A stretch of 64,000 nt of DNA from VAXT01 sp963794605 (GCA_963794605.1 CAWCEN010000004.1:496001-560000); one strand, 5' to 3'; counted from the first letter of the stretch, positions 33,425-42,071 are shown. A program made the numbers and translations. Notes: generated by a model not told the origin, from the sequence alone.

Positions 33425-34126
33425 CTATCCGGAGATCGCCTCTCCGTACACCCGGCACGCGGTCGTCGCGCCCAGGGCGTCCTCCCGCCAGCCGTAGGAC
33501 ACCGAGACACCCGTGCCGTTCGCACGGAGGTATTGCGCCGAGCCGGTGCCGCGGTTCTCGTCGTTGTTGAGATTCGCGTTCGTCGTCTGCACGAAGCTTC
33601 CGAAGCCGTCGCCGAAGGCGCCCGCGCCCTCGCCGAAGCCGCGGAACTCGACCTGGGCCGCCTCACCCGACGTGTTGTTGGCGCGCAGGGAGACGTTCCC
33701 GCCCGGGCACCCGAGCGTGATGGTGAGCCCGTTCAGCTCGAGCACCGCCGCCTGGGCGCCGCCCGGGGCGACAATCGTCGCGAAGCGCTTCACGGTGTTC
33801 CCACCGGCCAGCGCGGCGTTGGCCGCGGTGGCGGCGTTCTTCGCCGACGGGACCTCGGCTAGCGTCGACTCGACGATTTTGGCTCCGGTCAACTGGCCGT
33901 CCTTGACGATGCGCGTAGTGACGGCGTTGTTCTGCAGCTTCTGCGGGCCGACCGAGCGTCTGCTCAGCTTGCTCGCGACGACCGCGTTCTTCTGCAGCTG
34001 CTTCGTGCCGACGCTGTTGCGCGGCAGCTTGATCGCCGCATAGCTCGTGCCGCCGAGCGCCACGGCGAGGGCGATGCACGCCACGACCATGGCCGGCGAC
34101 GGCAATCGACGCACGATCTTTCTCAT
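33425..34126 (-). CDS. Secreted protein with repeat-containing stalk, function unknown
   Basis: 233 residues from ATG 34126. A signal peptide/anchor (PAMVVACIALAVALGGTSYA) precedes a stretch of imperfect repeats (KLPRNSVGTKQLQKNAV, KLSRRSVGPQKLQNNAV). These have the LPxNSVGxxQLKxNAV pattern often seen in Thermoleophilia secreted proteins (from memory). A C-terminal beta-rich domain (VLELNGLTITLGCPGGNVSL ... YGWREDALGATTACRVYG) has two Cys that may pair. No enzymatic motif. Confidence 0.65.
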   Translation of the reverse strand: MRKIVRRLPSPAMVVACIALAVALGGTSYAAIKLPRNSVGTKQLQKNAVVASKLSRRSVGPQKLQNNAVTTRIVKDGQLTGAKIVESTLAEVPSAKNAATAANAALAGGNTVKRFATIVAPGGAQAAVLELNGLTITLGCPGGNVSLRANNTSGEAAQVEFRGFGEGAGAFGDGFGSFVQTTNANLNNDENRGTGSAQYLRANGTGVSVSYGWREDALGATTACRVYGEAISG

Positions 34127-34223
34127 GAGGACCCCTCCTCGGTTGTTCGTAGGGCGATGTACTTCCACCCTGCCGTCCACAGCGCGAAAGGCCCTGGATT
34201 TTTACGCTTTCCTTACGCCGGGC

Positions 34224-34781
34224 TCAGCCGGGCTGGGTCAGGAACGCGACCAGGTCGTTGATCTGCGTCGGCGTCAGGGTCTGCCCGAAGTTCTCCGGCA
34301 TGATGTTCGGCTGGTAGCCGGACGCGATCTCCTTGTTGGGGTCGACGATCGACTCGTGGACGAACGCCGCGTCCTTGCCCTTGAGCGCGGTGTCGAGATC
34401 CGGCCCGACCGTCCCCGTCGCACTCGCCGCCTTGAAAGTGTGACAGCTTCCGCAGCCCTGGGCCGAGAACACGATCTTGCCGTTCGGGGCCTTGCCCTCC
34501 TGGGCCGCGGGCGGCGGAGGCGGCTGCTGAATCGTCATCCCGGGCGTATTCGCCTCTGTCTCCGCTGCCGTCTCCTCCGGCTCCGCCGCGAAGAGCTCGA
34601 CCGCGCCGAGCATCGCGACGAAGAAGACGAGCGTCGCGGCGACGAACCAGCCGAGGGACCTCCCCGGATATTGCGGCCAGCGCCTCGGGATCACGAGCGC
34701 CGACAGCAGCGCGAAAGCGATGAACGCGCCGGCCACGAGCGCGAGGGCGACCGCGTCTCCCGTCGAGAGAGCGAGCAGCAC
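34224..34781 (-). CDS. Membrane-anchored monohaem cytochrome c
   Basis: 185 residues. Two N-terminal transmembrane helices (about 8-30 and 43-65) precede a Pro/Glu-rich linker. A class I cytochrome c domain follows with CGSCHTF and likely distal Met in NIMPENFG. The haem domain (KGKDAAFVHESIVDPNKEIA, QTLTPTQINDLVAFL) is clearly paralogous to the lipoprotein cytochrome at 6610-6993, but the anchor differs. An electron carrier on the outer side of the membrane, possibly to or from a terminal oxidase; no oxidase genes are in the window. Confidence 0.88.
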   Translation of the reverse strand: MLLALSTGDAVALALVAGAFIAFALLSALVIPRRWPQYPGRSLGWFVAATLVFFVAMLGAVELFAAEPEETAAETEANTPGMTIQQPPPPPAAQEGKAPNGKIVFSAQGCGSCHTFKAASATGTVGPDLDTALKGKDAAFVHESIVDPNKEIASGYQPNIMPENFGQTLTPTQINDLVAFLTQPG

Positions 34782-34820
34782 GTGGGGAACCTACCAACGT
34801 GCCGCAGGCAAGATTGGGCG

Positions 34821-36089
34821 ATGCTCGAGCTCTTCCCCGAAACGGCCGCCGTCGAGAACGGCGAGCTGACGATTGCCGGCCTCAACGCCACACACCTCGC
34901 CTCCAAGTTCGGCACGCCGCTCCTCGTGTACGACAAGCAGACGATGCTCGAAGCGGCCCGCGCCTATCGCGATGCGGCGCCCAATGCGTTCATCGCGTAC
35001 GGGGTGAAGGCGTTCCCGAACGTCAGTGTCCTCGAGCTCCTCGCCGGCGAGGGGTTGGGCGCGGACGTCGCGACTCTGGGCGAGCTGACGATCGCGCTAC
35101 GGGCCGACTTTCCGGGCGAACGGCTGATCGTCCACGGCAACAACAAGAGCGTCGAGGAGCTCGGGGCCGCCGCCCGCGCGGGCGCGTGGCTCGTGGTGAT
35201 CGACGCGCCGGACGAGATCGAGCTCGCGGCCGAAGCGGGTGTCGAGCGCGTGCTCGTGCGCGCGACTCCTGGCGTGGAGGCCGACACGCATCCGGCGATC
35301 AAGACTGCGCATCACGGGTCGAAGTTCGGCCTCCCTCCGGAGCAGACGCTCGAAGCCATCGGGCGGGCCTGTGAAGCGGGGCTCGAGGTCGCCGGCCTGC
35401 ACGTGCACATCGGCTCGCAACTCGTCGACGACTCCGCTGCGATCGAGACCGTCGAGTGGCTCGCGGGCTTCGCGGAGCGGTGTCGGCGCGAGCTGGACTG
35501 GGCGCCGGGCATCGTCGACCTCGGCGGCGGGCTCGGCATCCAGTACGTCGAGGGACCCGCGCCGCCGTCGATCTCCGAGTTCGTCGGAACCTTGGTCTGG
35601 CACCTGAACGCGCAATGGAGATTGCTCGGTCTGCCGAGCCCGCAGCTCGTGCTTGAGCCCGGACGCTCGATCGTCGGCCGCGCGGGCATCACGCTCTACG
35701 AGGTCGGCGCGGTCAAGGAGGTCATGGGCTCGACGAGGTACGTCGCGGTCGACGGCGGGATGTCGGACAACCCAAGGCCGCAGCTCTACCAGGCGCAGTA
35801 CACGGGGCTGCTCGCGAACCGGGCGGGCGAGTCGCCGAACGGAAGCTACGTCGTCTGCGGCAAGCACTGCGAGTCGGGTGACGTGATGATCCGAGACCTG
35901 CCGCTCCCCGACCCGCGGCGCGGCGACCTGCTCGCGGTTCCAGCGACTGGCGCGTACACGCTGACGATGGCGTCGAACTACAACCTCGTCCCACGCCCCG
36001 CCGCGGTGCTCGTCGCCGACGGCGAGGCCAGGCTGATCCGCCGTCGCGAGACGATCGACGATCTGCTCGCCACCGACGCGGCCGAGTAG
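34821..36089 (+). CDS. lysA: Diaminopimelate decarboxylase
   Basis: 422 residues of a fold III PLP enzyme converting meso-diaminopimelate to lysine. The PLP lysine is in FIAYGVKAFPN. Other motifs are HGSKFGLPPEQ, GLHVHIGSQLVD, DLGGGLGIQY, LEPGRSIVGRAG and the substrate-binding CGKHCESGDVM (Cys from the partner subunit). It ends 29 bases before tRNA-Val. The upstream aspartate pathway enzymes lysC and asd are at 49.5-51.7 kb, beyond the integrated element. Confidence 0.95.
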   Translation: MLELFPETAAVENGELTIAGLNATHLASKFGTPLLVYDKQTMLEAARAYRDAAPNAFIAYGVKAFPNVSVLELLAGEGLGADVATLGELTIALRADFPGERLIVHGNNKSVEELGAAARAGAWLVVIDAPDEIELAAEAGVERVLVRATPGVEADTHPAIKTAHHGSKFGLPPEQTLEAIGRACEAGLEVAGLHVHIGSQLVDDSAAIETVEWLAGFAERCRRELDWAPGIVDLGGGLGIQYVEGPAPPSISEFVGTLVWHLNAQWRLLGLPSPQLVLEPGRSIVGRAGITLYEVGAVKEVMGSTRYVAVDGGMSDNPRPQLYQAQYTGLLANRAGESPNGSYVVCGKHCESGDVMIRDLPLPDPRRGDLLAVPATGAYTLTMASNYNLVPRPAAVLVADGEARLIRRRETIDDLLATDAAE

Positions 36090-36118
36090 CTGAGCGAAGC
36101 GGCTAATCTGAGCGTCCG

Positions 36119-36190
36119 GGGCGCGTAGCTCAGCGGGAGAGCGCCCGCTTCACACGCGGGAGGTCCCTGGTTCGATCCCAGGCGCGCCCA
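36119..36190 (+). tRNA. tRNA-Val (anticodon CAC), integration site
   Basis: 72-nt tRNA. Acceptor GGGCGCG/CGCGCCC, anticodon loop TTCACAC (CAC), T arm CCTGG-TTCGATC-CCAGG, discriminator A36190. Bases from 36147 to the end are repeated at 45755-45799, so the 3' half of the gene has been restored by an integrating element. The tRNA remains complete. Confidence 0.97.
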
Positions 36191-36191
36191 T
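36147..36191. other. attL: left 45-bp attachment repeat of the integrated element
   Basis: Identical to 45755-45799. It covers the anticodon loop to the 3' end of tRNA-Val plus one base, the classic target of tyrosine integrases. Confidence 0.95.
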
Positions 36192-36198
36192 CTCGGAA

Positions 36199-36226
36199 GA
36201 CCCCGCTCAGGCGGGGTTTTCGTTTT
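36199..36226 (+). terminator. Rho-independent terminator brought in after tRNA-Val
   Basis: Stem ccccgc/gcgggg with loop TCAG at 36201-36216, followed by TTTTCGTTTT. It lies in the element, nine bases after attL. It replaces the chromosomal hairpin now stranded at 45799-45825. Confidence 0.8.
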
Positions 36227-36249
36227 CAGAGCTGAAGACGCTCGGCGCT

Positions 36250-36276
36250 GAGGTCAGCAGTTTGGTCAGCATCAGG
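36250..36276. repeat. Candidate integrase arm-type site, left
   Basis: A 27-bp sequence with two spaced ggtcagca units. It recurs at 45626-45652 near the other end with two mismatches. Position just inside each att and internal repetition fit arm-type sites for Int or Xis (inference). Confidence 0.55.
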
Positions 36277-36538
36277 CTCGACGCCCGAAGACCCGCCGTG
36301 GAATCTCGGCGTCGATCAGCTCTAGGAGCGTGTTCGTCTCGCCGTCGGCGGGCGCGGTGATCGTGCCGCGCATCCAGGCGAGCTCGCCGTCCGTGAGCGT
36401 CGCGATCTCAGCGGCCATCTCCGCGGAGTCGAGGTCGAGGCAGCGGTCGATCAGCCGGTGCCAGTCGTCGTCAGTGAGCTGCTCGGCATCGCGCTTCGCC
36501 CATTCGAGCCAGCGGTCGAAGGCGGCGCGGTCGTTCAC
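36272..36538 (-). CDS. Small acidic protein, function unknown (element)
   Basis: 88 residues (MNDRAAFDRWLEWAKRDAEQ), mostly helical and acidic. It contains LTDDDWHRLIDRCLDLDSAE and ends IPRRVFGRRA. The start overlaps the integrase stop by four bases, so translation is coupled. No family recognised; possible recombination directionality or regulatory factor by position only. Confidence 0.5.
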   Translation of the reverse strand: MNDRAAFDRWLEWAKRDAEQLTDDDWHRLIDRCLDLDSAEMAAEIATLTDGELAWMRGTITAPADGETNTLLELIDAEIPRRVFGRRA

Positions 36539-37740
36539 TGCCCGATTCCGGCCTCGGCGAGCTGACGCAGCACGAGCGCGTTGCGCTCTTCGGCCTCGCG
36601 CCAGTCTCCCGCATAGATGCGTCGGGTCGTCTCGATGTTCGCGTGACCCATGAGCGCAGTCACAGCAGCCTCGTCAGCGCGCGCGGCGACGATCAGGAAC
36701 GACGCGAGCGAGCGGCGGAAGTCGTGCGAGACGAGGTCGACGCCGAGCTCGGTCTCGATCTTCTTGATGGCGCGGCGCAGGTTGCGATACGCCTTTGGCC
36801 GTCCGTTCGTCGCGGCGAAGACCGGGTCGCTTGGTCGCTTCCACGGCGATGCGAGTCGGTGCGCGGCGAGTCGGCGGCGCAGCGCGGGCAGGATCGGAAT
36901 GTCGCGCTCGGCGGCGTCGGTCTTAAGCGGCACATAGGAGCGATCGTCACGTCCGAGCTGCCAGCGCAGACGAATCGTCGCCGCTTCGAAGTCGACGTCT
37001 TCCCAGCGCATGCCGAGCGCCTCGCGAGCGCGCATCCCGGTGTAGGCGAGCAGGACGATCAGCGCGGCGAAACTCGGCACGAGCCGCTCGGCCGTCGCGA
37101 GCACGCGTTCGAGCTCGACCGGCGAGAGTCTGCGTCCCTTACGTCGCGAGCGTTGCTTCGGCCGCTCGTGCGCCTGCAGCGCCTCGCACGGGTCACGGAC
37201 GATCAGCCCTTCGTCGCGGGCCATCTTCAGCACTTGACGCAGGACGCGCAGCATCCCGTAGCGCGTCCACTCGGCGAGGATCGCCGTCGACGTGAGCAGG
37301 CGGCGCACGTCGCTGACGGTGAGCTCCTGCACGCGCACGTCGCCGAGCACGGGCTTGATCTTCGCGAGCTGCTCTTGGTCGTACTCGATTGTCCGCTCGG
37401 CGACGCGCCCGCGTCGGGTGGCGAGCCACTCGTCGCAGAGCGCGGCGAGGGTGATGTCGGAACGGTTGGCGAGACGTCCTTCGCGGAGCGCGCTGAGGAT
37501 GGACGAGCGCTCCTTTTCGGCGTTTCGGACCGTCGTCGCTTTCAGCTTCTTGTACCGCGACCGTCCGCTTCCCGGCTCGCGGTAGTTGGCGAACAGGTTC
37601 TCGCCCTGGCGATAGATGCCGAGGGCAACCCGAACCCGGTCAGACTTGTGAGAATCGGTCTGCATCGGAACCTCCATTTCCGGTGTCACGCCCCCGGACG
37701 TTTGCGCGTCGCGGGGGCTCTTCTGTTGAGGGGTCGACAC
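36535..37740 (-). CDS. int: Tyrosine recombinase / phage-type integrase
   Basis: 401 residues from a GTG (or a nearby internal Met). N-terminal arm-binding region with QGENLFANYREPGSGRSRYK. Core-binding SAM-like domain around residues 85-190. Catalytic domain with Arg in TGMRAREALGMRWEDVD, His-X-X-Arg in SHDFRRSLASF, and His/Tyr in GHANIETTRRIYAG. It should recombine the 45-bp att core in tRNA-Val, next to which it lies, as is usual for such elements. Intact. Confidence 0.94.
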   Translation of the reverse strand: MSTPQQKSPRDAQTSGGVTPEMEVPMQTDSHKSDRVRVALGIYRQGENLFANYREPGSGRSRYKKLKATTVRNAEKERSSILSALREGRLANRSDITLAALCDEWLATRRGRVAERTIEYDQEQLAKIKPVLGDVRVQELTVSDVRRLLTSTAILAEWTRYGMLRVLRQVLKMARDEGLIVRDPCEALQAHERPKQRSRRKGRRLSPVELERVLATAERLVPSFAALIVLLAYTGMRAREALGMRWEDVDFEAATIRLRWQLGRDDRSYVPLKTDAAERDIPILPALRRRLAAHRLASPWKRPSDPVFAATNGRPKAYRNLRRAIKKIETELGVDLVSHDFRRSLASFLIVAARADEAAVTALMGHANIETTRRIYAGDWREAEERNALVLRQLAEAGIGQ

Positions 37741-37741
37741 C

Positions 37742-38017
37742 TTACTCGTCCTCTCGGACCGGGATCAGATACTCGCGCGCGCCAGGGGGTTGGATCGCTT
37801 CGAGTTGGCCGCGCCGGATTCGTGCCCTCACCGCGGCCGGGGTTGTTTGGTGGCGTTCGGCGTACTGGGCGACCGTCTGAAACGGCGCTGGTTCGTTGGC
37901 CCCGTCGAGCTCGGCCCGTCTGCGTTCGAACTCCTCGTCGACGAGCTCGGCGACGAGCGGGCGCAACGCCTCGGCGAGCGTCTCGACGAGCTCGGCCGCT
38001 GACGGGCGCTCGGTCAG
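37742..38017 (-). CDS. Helix-turn-helix DNA-binding protein (excisionase/MerR-like)
   Basis: About 91 residues if translation begins at the CTG at 38017, which overlaps the upstream stop as CTGA. The alternative is TTG at 37966, giving 74 residues. The extra N-terminal stretch (AAELVETLAEALRPLVAEL) looks like a real amphipathic helix continuing into DEEFERRRAELDG. The C-terminal half has FQTVAQYAERHQTTPAAVRA, a winged helix-turn-helix as in excisionases. Directly upstream of int, so a likely recombination directionality factor or regulator. Confidence 0.6.
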   Translation of the reverse strand: MTERPSAAELVETLAEALRPLVAELVDEEFERRRAELDGANEPAPFQTVAQYAERHQTTPAAVRARIRRGQLEAIQPPGAREYLIPVREDE

Positions 38018-38321
38018 CGGTCCCCCTCATCGCCGGTCAACTGCTCTTCCTCGTGCGCGGGCGGGTTGAGGCGGGGGTCGGCGTTGAACAGGATCTCGCA
38101 GTCGCAGTAGCCGCCGTGCTGCTCGTACAGGGCGAGGCTCGCTTCGACGTCGAAGCCGCGCGCTTCGAGTAGCCGCTCGGCGAAGTAGAAGCGTGCGCTG
38201 CCCTGGTGTGCACCACCCATGCACAAGCCCTGGCCGAAGATCGGCACGGAGAGCGCTTCGGCGAACTCTTCCCAGGCTTCGTCGTTGCGGTCGGGGCGCA
38301 GGATGGGCTTTCGCGCACTCA
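38014..38321 (-). CDS. DUF2695 domain protein
   Basis: 102 residues. The second half (ARGFDVEASLALYEQHGGYC, DCEILFNADPR) has the conserved GGxCDCEVLFN pattern of DUF2695. The Cys-Asp-Cys may bind metal; the biological role of the family is unknown. The start overlaps the upstream stop (ATGA) and its own stop overlaps the next start (CTGA). Confidence 0.68.
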
Positions 38322-38840
38322 TCGCTCTGCCCTCGTGCGGTCCCTGAGTCGGCCGACTTCGCCGACGGTGCCGTCGGCGCGGATGTAGACGCCGAGCTTC
38401 CCCTTCTGCGCCAGCGCGATAGCGAGCTCGGCGAGACGCGGGTCGTCGGGGGCGAGCCCGAGCTTCGGCCCGAGCCACGAGAGCGGTTGTGGCCACTTGA
38501 CGAGTCGACGGAAGCGACCGAAACCGCGACGGCGATACGCGCTCGTGCACGACGACCGACCGCAGAGGCGGCTCGTGCGCGGTTGCGGCTGGGGGACGTC
38601 GACGCCGCAGAGGCGGCACGTCCTGGCCGGAGGATCGACGAGCAGCTCGCCGGGAAGCTTGCCGTTGCGAATCCGGTTCGCCCGTGTCCTGTGGCTGCGG
38701 CAGCAGTAGAGACGCTCATCGCTGACGGCCGTGACCGGCTCGCCGCAGATGACGCAGCCGGTCGCGTGCTGTTCGTAGCCCGTCGAGTAGACGACGGTCT
38801 CGACCTCGCGCGGCGGGACATGGATCGCTGGTGTGCTCAT
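38319..38840 (-). CDS. Cys-rich zinc-ribbon protein (element)
   Basis: 173 residues with three Cys clusters in the first half: CVICGEPV with YCCRSH, then CRLCGVDV and LCGRSSCTSAYRRRGFGRF. They look like paired treble-clef or zinc-ribbon fingers, a common feature of small phage DNA-binding or HNH-derived proteins, but no HNH catalytic His is present. The C-terminal half ends in a predicted helix-rich part with a beta hairpin (GKLGVYIRADGTVGEVGRL). Function unknown. Confidence 0.55.
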   Translation of the reverse strand: MSTPAIHVPPREVETVVYSTGYEQHATGCVICGEPVTAVSDERLYCCRSHRTRANRIRNGKLPGELLVDPPARTCRLCGVDVPQPQPRTSRLCGRSSCTSAYRRRGFGRFRRLVKWPQPLSWLGPKLGLAPDDPRLAELAIALAQKGKLGVYIRADGTVGEVGRLRDRTRAER

Positions 38841-40162
38841 GGCTTCTCCTTCCTGCCGCCGTCGGCGGCGTGGTCTTGGCTCTCATTGCGGGCTCGGGCG
38901 ACCGTCCCCGAAATGTCGGAAGTGCCCATATCTCTCTCTCGCTCTGCGTGTAAGGAGGAATTTCGGGGAAGGTCACCCAGCACTGACCAGGCGGTGTCCG
39001 TCCAGGTGGTCGTGAGCCAGCTATCCGCCTTGCCTTTGCCGCCTGCGATCTTCAGAACGAGGCCGTGCGCTTGGAGGTCTTCGAGCGTCCGGCGGGCCGT
39101 CGAGGTCGGGTAGCTGAGCGCCTGCCCGACGTCCGTCGTCGTCAACGGCTCAGCGCTTCGGACGAGTAGGTCGAGGAACGAGACGCGGACTGCCGGGGCG
39201 CTGGCCTTCGCAACCGAGCGAACGAGGTCGAGAGCCGCTGTGCGGTCGAGGCCGATCACATCGAACCCCGCAAGTAGCTGTGCGAGTGTGAGGACGAGCC
39301 GGGTCGGGACCTCCGGGTCGGGGATCAGCTCGATCTCGCGGGAGTAGCCGTCACGCTCGACGCTGCTGCGAATCCGGGCGATCAGGGTCGCAAGGTCGAC
39401 CAGCGTTCCTTCCTCCGCCTCGCTCAGCTCTCGGGGCTCGACGTTCTCGCTTCGGGCGAGCAGGTCGGCGGTCGTCTCGGCGAGCTCCTTCCGCATAACC
39501 GCGCCCTTGCGTCCGCTCTGCCGCAGCGCCGTCCGGGCGAGCCGCTGCGCGTCGACGGACGGGAGGCGATAGAGCAGGAACCGCTCGCCCATCGCCGCCA
39601 TGACCGCGTGTGCCCGGTCGATCGTGGGCGTGACCCCGCCGATCAGCCCGATCTTCCCGTGCCACGGGAGCGTCCTGCCGCCGTCGGTGCCGACGTGCCG
39701 CGTCCAGCTTCCGTCGAAGACCTCGCGGAGCGCCGCCAGCGTCGTCCCTCGGGCGTCACGGCTCATGTTCAAGACGCTCGTGAAGTCCTTCGCCACGATC
39801 ACGCCGAAGTCGCCGATCTCGCGCAGCAGCCCGCCCTTCGCCCCGGCCGCTTTCTCTCGCTTCGGCGTCCCCGAGAGCAGGCTCGCCTCGGTCAGCGTCC
39901 CGGCCTTGTGCGCATCGGGCAGCTCGGCGAGAGCGTTCAGCGGTTCGGTCTTCCCAGAGCCGGGAGCGCCGACGAGCAGGAGCCAGACGGGCGAGCCGGG
40001 GAGTCGGTTCGCGGCATAGGCACCGAGCGCGACCAGCACCGATCCGGGGTCGGGCAGGTATAGCCACTTGCGGAAGACCGCGATCGTGTCCTCGACGCCG
40101 ACGCCCTGCCCGTACTCGACTACCTCACCGCCCTCGTCAAAGCGAACGTGGACTCGACTCAC
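38837..40162 (-). CDS. P-loop ATPase with winged-helix C-terminus, probable replication/helicase protein
   Basis: 441 residues. Walker A is GAPGSGKT in LLLVGAPGSGKTEPLNALAE, and a Walker B-like DFGVIVAKDFTSVL follows. KIGLIGGVTPTID and MGERFLLYRLP resemble the sensor region of phage/plasmid DNA-dependent ATPases and superfamily-III-like helicases. A winged-helix region (FLDLLVRSAEPLTTTDVGQA) is near residue 350. In small satellites such a protein usually starts replication or helps packaging. No primase motif identified. Overlaps both neighbours by four bases. Confidence 0.65.
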   Translation of the reverse strand: MSRVHVRFDEGGEVVEYGQGVGVEDTIAVFRKWLYLPDPGSVLVALGAYAANRLPGSPVWLLLVGAPGSGKTEPLNALAELPDAHKAGTLTEASLLSGTPKREKAAGAKGGLLREIGDFGVIVAKDFTSVLNMSRDARGTTLAALREVFDGSWTRHVGTDGGRTLPWHGKIGLIGGVTPTIDRAHAVMAAMGERFLLYRLPSVDAQRLARTALRQSGRKGAVMRKELAETTADLLARSENVEPRELSEAEEGTLVDLATLIARIRSSVERDGYSREIELIPDPEVPTRLVLTLAQLLAGFDVIGLDRTAALDLVRSVAKASAPAVRVSFLDLLVRSAEPLTTTDVGQALSYPTSTARRTLEDLQAHGLVLKIAGGKGKADSWLTTTWTDTAWSVLGDLPRNSSLHAERERDMGTSDISGTVARARNESQDHAADGGRKEKP

Positions 40163-40458
40163 CGCTCTCCCCTCTCTTCCGTCTCGGTCCAGGGATCGAC
40201 GCCGCCGATGACGCGAATGATTCGAGCCGCCACGCCGAGGACAGCGATGCAGCCCTCGATCGTGCTCGGCATGTAGCCGAGCTCGGCCTGCTGCTCAGCG
40301 TCGAGGCGGTAGTGCATGTCGACGAGCTCTTCGATCCGCTGCAGGTAGATGTCGGGGTCGCCGTCGCGAGCGTCCCAGGCGGCGTCCATCGCCAGCCGTC
40401 GTCGTGCCTCTCGGCCGGGGCTGAGCCAGACGACTCTCGGGCGGGACTTGGTCGTCAC
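40159..40458 (-). CDS. Small protein, function unknown (element)
   Basis: 99 residues from GTG, overlapping the upstream stop (GTGA). Helical (AARRRLAMDAAWDARDGDPD is typical); contains a hydrophobic C-terminal segment GCIAVLGVAARIIRVIGGVD that could be amphipathic. No family recognised. Coupled to the ATPase downstream by a four-base overlap. Confidence 0.5.
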   Translation of the reverse strand: MTTKSRPRVVWLSPGREARRRLAMDAAWDARDGDPDIYLQRIEELVDMHYRLDAEQQAELGYMPSTIEGCIAVLGVAARIIRVIGGVDPWTETEERGER

Positions 40459-40653
40459 GCTGCTCCCCGCGTGACCTTGATGCCGCGGGCGGGATCACAT
40501 TCGAATCCGAGACGCCAGAGCACAACGGCCCGGTCGAGATGCCGAACGCGCCAGTAGCAGGCGGAGGCAGACCCAGCTCGACGAGCGCAGCCCGCCGAAG
40601 CCGCGAACGACGTGCTCGCTGCGACGGCAGCGCGGGCAGACCGGCGCGCTCAC
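40455..40653 (-). CDS. Short zinc-ribbon protein, frameshift
   Basis: GTG at 40653 with GAGAGGGC upstream opens CPRCRRSEHVVRGFGGLRSS. After dropping one C near 40568 the frame continues VCLRCYWRVRHLDRAVVLWR to the stop at 40455. That gives about 65 residues with two CxxC knuckles, a classic small zinc ribbon. Both ends have the four-base overlaps seen throughout this operon, which supports the repaired reading. Confidence 0.45.
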
Positions 40654-41405
40654 GCCGCCCTCTCCACGCCGCGACGCCCGGTCGACGGACCGGGCGCGAG
40701 CTCTACGCCGGGAGGTTCGTCGCCTTCGTCGCCGTCAGGAGGGTCGCCGCGCGACCCGGAACGAACACGAGCACGGCGCGTCGTGCGACGCGTGCGAGGC
40801 TCACGCATGCGCGCTCGGACGATGATCGGGGAACGAGCCAGAACAGCTCGCCCCCTGGCCGCGGGCATGCGTTCGTTGAGGTACGCATCAGCCGCCTCGT
40901 GCGCCTCGGCCATGATGCGCTCCGCCTCGTTCACAGCAGCGAACGCCGCACGCTCCATCGCGTCGAACACGACCTCATCGGCGACGAACTGCACTTCGAC
41001 CGCAGCGTCCTCGTATGCCATGTCGAGCTCGTTCTCAGCCTCCGCCATGTTGATGAGGTAGTCGTCGTAAATCTCGCAGTCGGTGAGGCTCGCCGGGTTG
41101 AGTCCGGCCTCTTCCATCGAGAGCGGCTCCGTTCCAGTCCCGTGCGCCGACTGCTGCGCGCGCGGTGTTGGCTCTTCCTGCCCCTCGGTCAGGAATCGGG
41201 TCAACGGGTCGCTCTGCCAGAGGCCATGCCGAACGGCCTCGTCCGCAGCGAGGGCGCGCTCGTCGGCTGCGAGGGCTAGCTCGTCCTGGTCCCGGACGGC
41301 CACTGATAACTCGGAACTGTTGAATCGAACCCAGACATCGCGGCGAGTGTAGAGAGGGGGTCCGACGCCATCGCCCAAGCCCCGAAATGACGACGGGCGC
41401 TCCAA
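40650..41405 (-). CDS. Protein of unknown function, Ala/Glu-rich with basic C-terminus (element)
   Basis: Up to 251 residues from a TTG; the true start may be further in. The middle is strongly helical and acidic (NMAEAENELDMAYEDAAVEV, AERIMAEAHEAADAYLNE). The C-terminus is Arg-rich and probably disordered (RRTTRRARVRSGSRGDPPDG). No family recognised. Scaffolding or DNA-packaging roles are conceivable from composition, but that is a guess. A perfect 10-bp inverted repeat (41392-41401/41410-41419) sits around the apparent start. Confidence 0.5.
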   Translation of the reverse strand: MERPSSFRGLGDGVGPPLYTRRDVWVRFNSSELSVAVRDQDELALAADERALAADEAVRHGLWQSDPLTRFLTEGQEEPTPRAQQSAHGTGTEPLSMEEAGLNPASLTDCEIYDDYLINMAEAENELDMAYEDAAVEVQFVADEVVFDAMERAAFAAVNEAERIMAEAHEAADAYLNERMPAARGRAVLARSPIIVRARMREPRTRRTTRRARVRSGSRGDPPDGDEGDEPPGVELAPGPSTGRRGVERAA

Positions 41406-41521
41406 GTGAAGCGCCCGTCCGAGCTGTGTCTGGGCTCGACGTCGACAAGCACTCTAGCGCCCCGGTCGGCGGCTCCCTGGCTGGTCAGCCTCGACGAGAC
41501 GGCGTGCTCAGGCTTCCCGCG

Positions 41522-41926
41522 TCACGCCTGCGTCCAGACGCCGTCCCCAAGATGAACCTCGGCCCGCCCGTCCCCGAGGGTGACCGTCGTACCGACAGGC
41601 GGCGGCTCGTCATGCCAGCGGCGCGACCAGCGCAGCGGCAACCGCTGCTCCACGCGAGCGGTGCCGTTCCCGTTCGACTGGTTCGCGACCATCTTCTGCC
41701 AGCCAGCCCGAGCGTTGCAGCGCGCATGCGCCGGTCCGTTCCAGCCCTGGCCGTCGTCGCGATGGTCGAGCTCCCACTCAGCTCCGACCGCGATCAGCTC
41801 GCCGCAACGACTGCAGGGCGTCTGCCCGCGCGCAACGATCGGAGCCAGATGAGCACGGACGGCACGATGGGGGCGACCGTACCGCGAGCTCGGATAGGAC
41901 GGCTTCTTCCGCGGCCTATGCGGCAC
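41522..41926 (-). CDS. HNH endonuclease-like protein (element)
   Basis: 134 residues. A zinc knuckle CSRCGELI is followed by ELDHRDDGQGWNGPAHARCN, which has the HNH order (Asp-His, Asn, later Cys/His). The end carries a small beta domain (TVTLGDGRAEVHLGDGVW). HNH proteins next to phage head genes often help the terminase, but no terminase is seen here. About 115 bases separate it from the next gene downstream. Confidence 0.7.
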   Translation of the reverse strand: MPHRPRKKPSYPSSRYGRPHRAVRAHLAPIVARGQTPCSRCGELIAVGAEWELDHRDDGQGWNGPAHARCNARAGWQKMVANQSNGNGTARVEQRLPLRWSRRWHDEPPPVGTTVTLGDGRAEVHLGDGVWTQA

Positions 41927-42071
41927 GATCAGACCCGACCCCTGTCAAGACTTTGTGACACGGGCAAACCTCTGCCGAGCGGGGGGGTACGGTTCAGAGC
42001 GGGGGTGGCCGCTCGTCTGTGGCTTAAAAAAGATGCTCGTCTGCAGGTACTTTGCGCGGGCTGAACTGTCC

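Noticed and set aside
36272..36538. Toxin-antitoxin pair with the downstream end of the integrase
   Set aside because: The small acidic protein has no recognisable antitoxin DNA-binding motif, and the coupled partner is the integrase, so a toxin-antitoxin call is unsupported.
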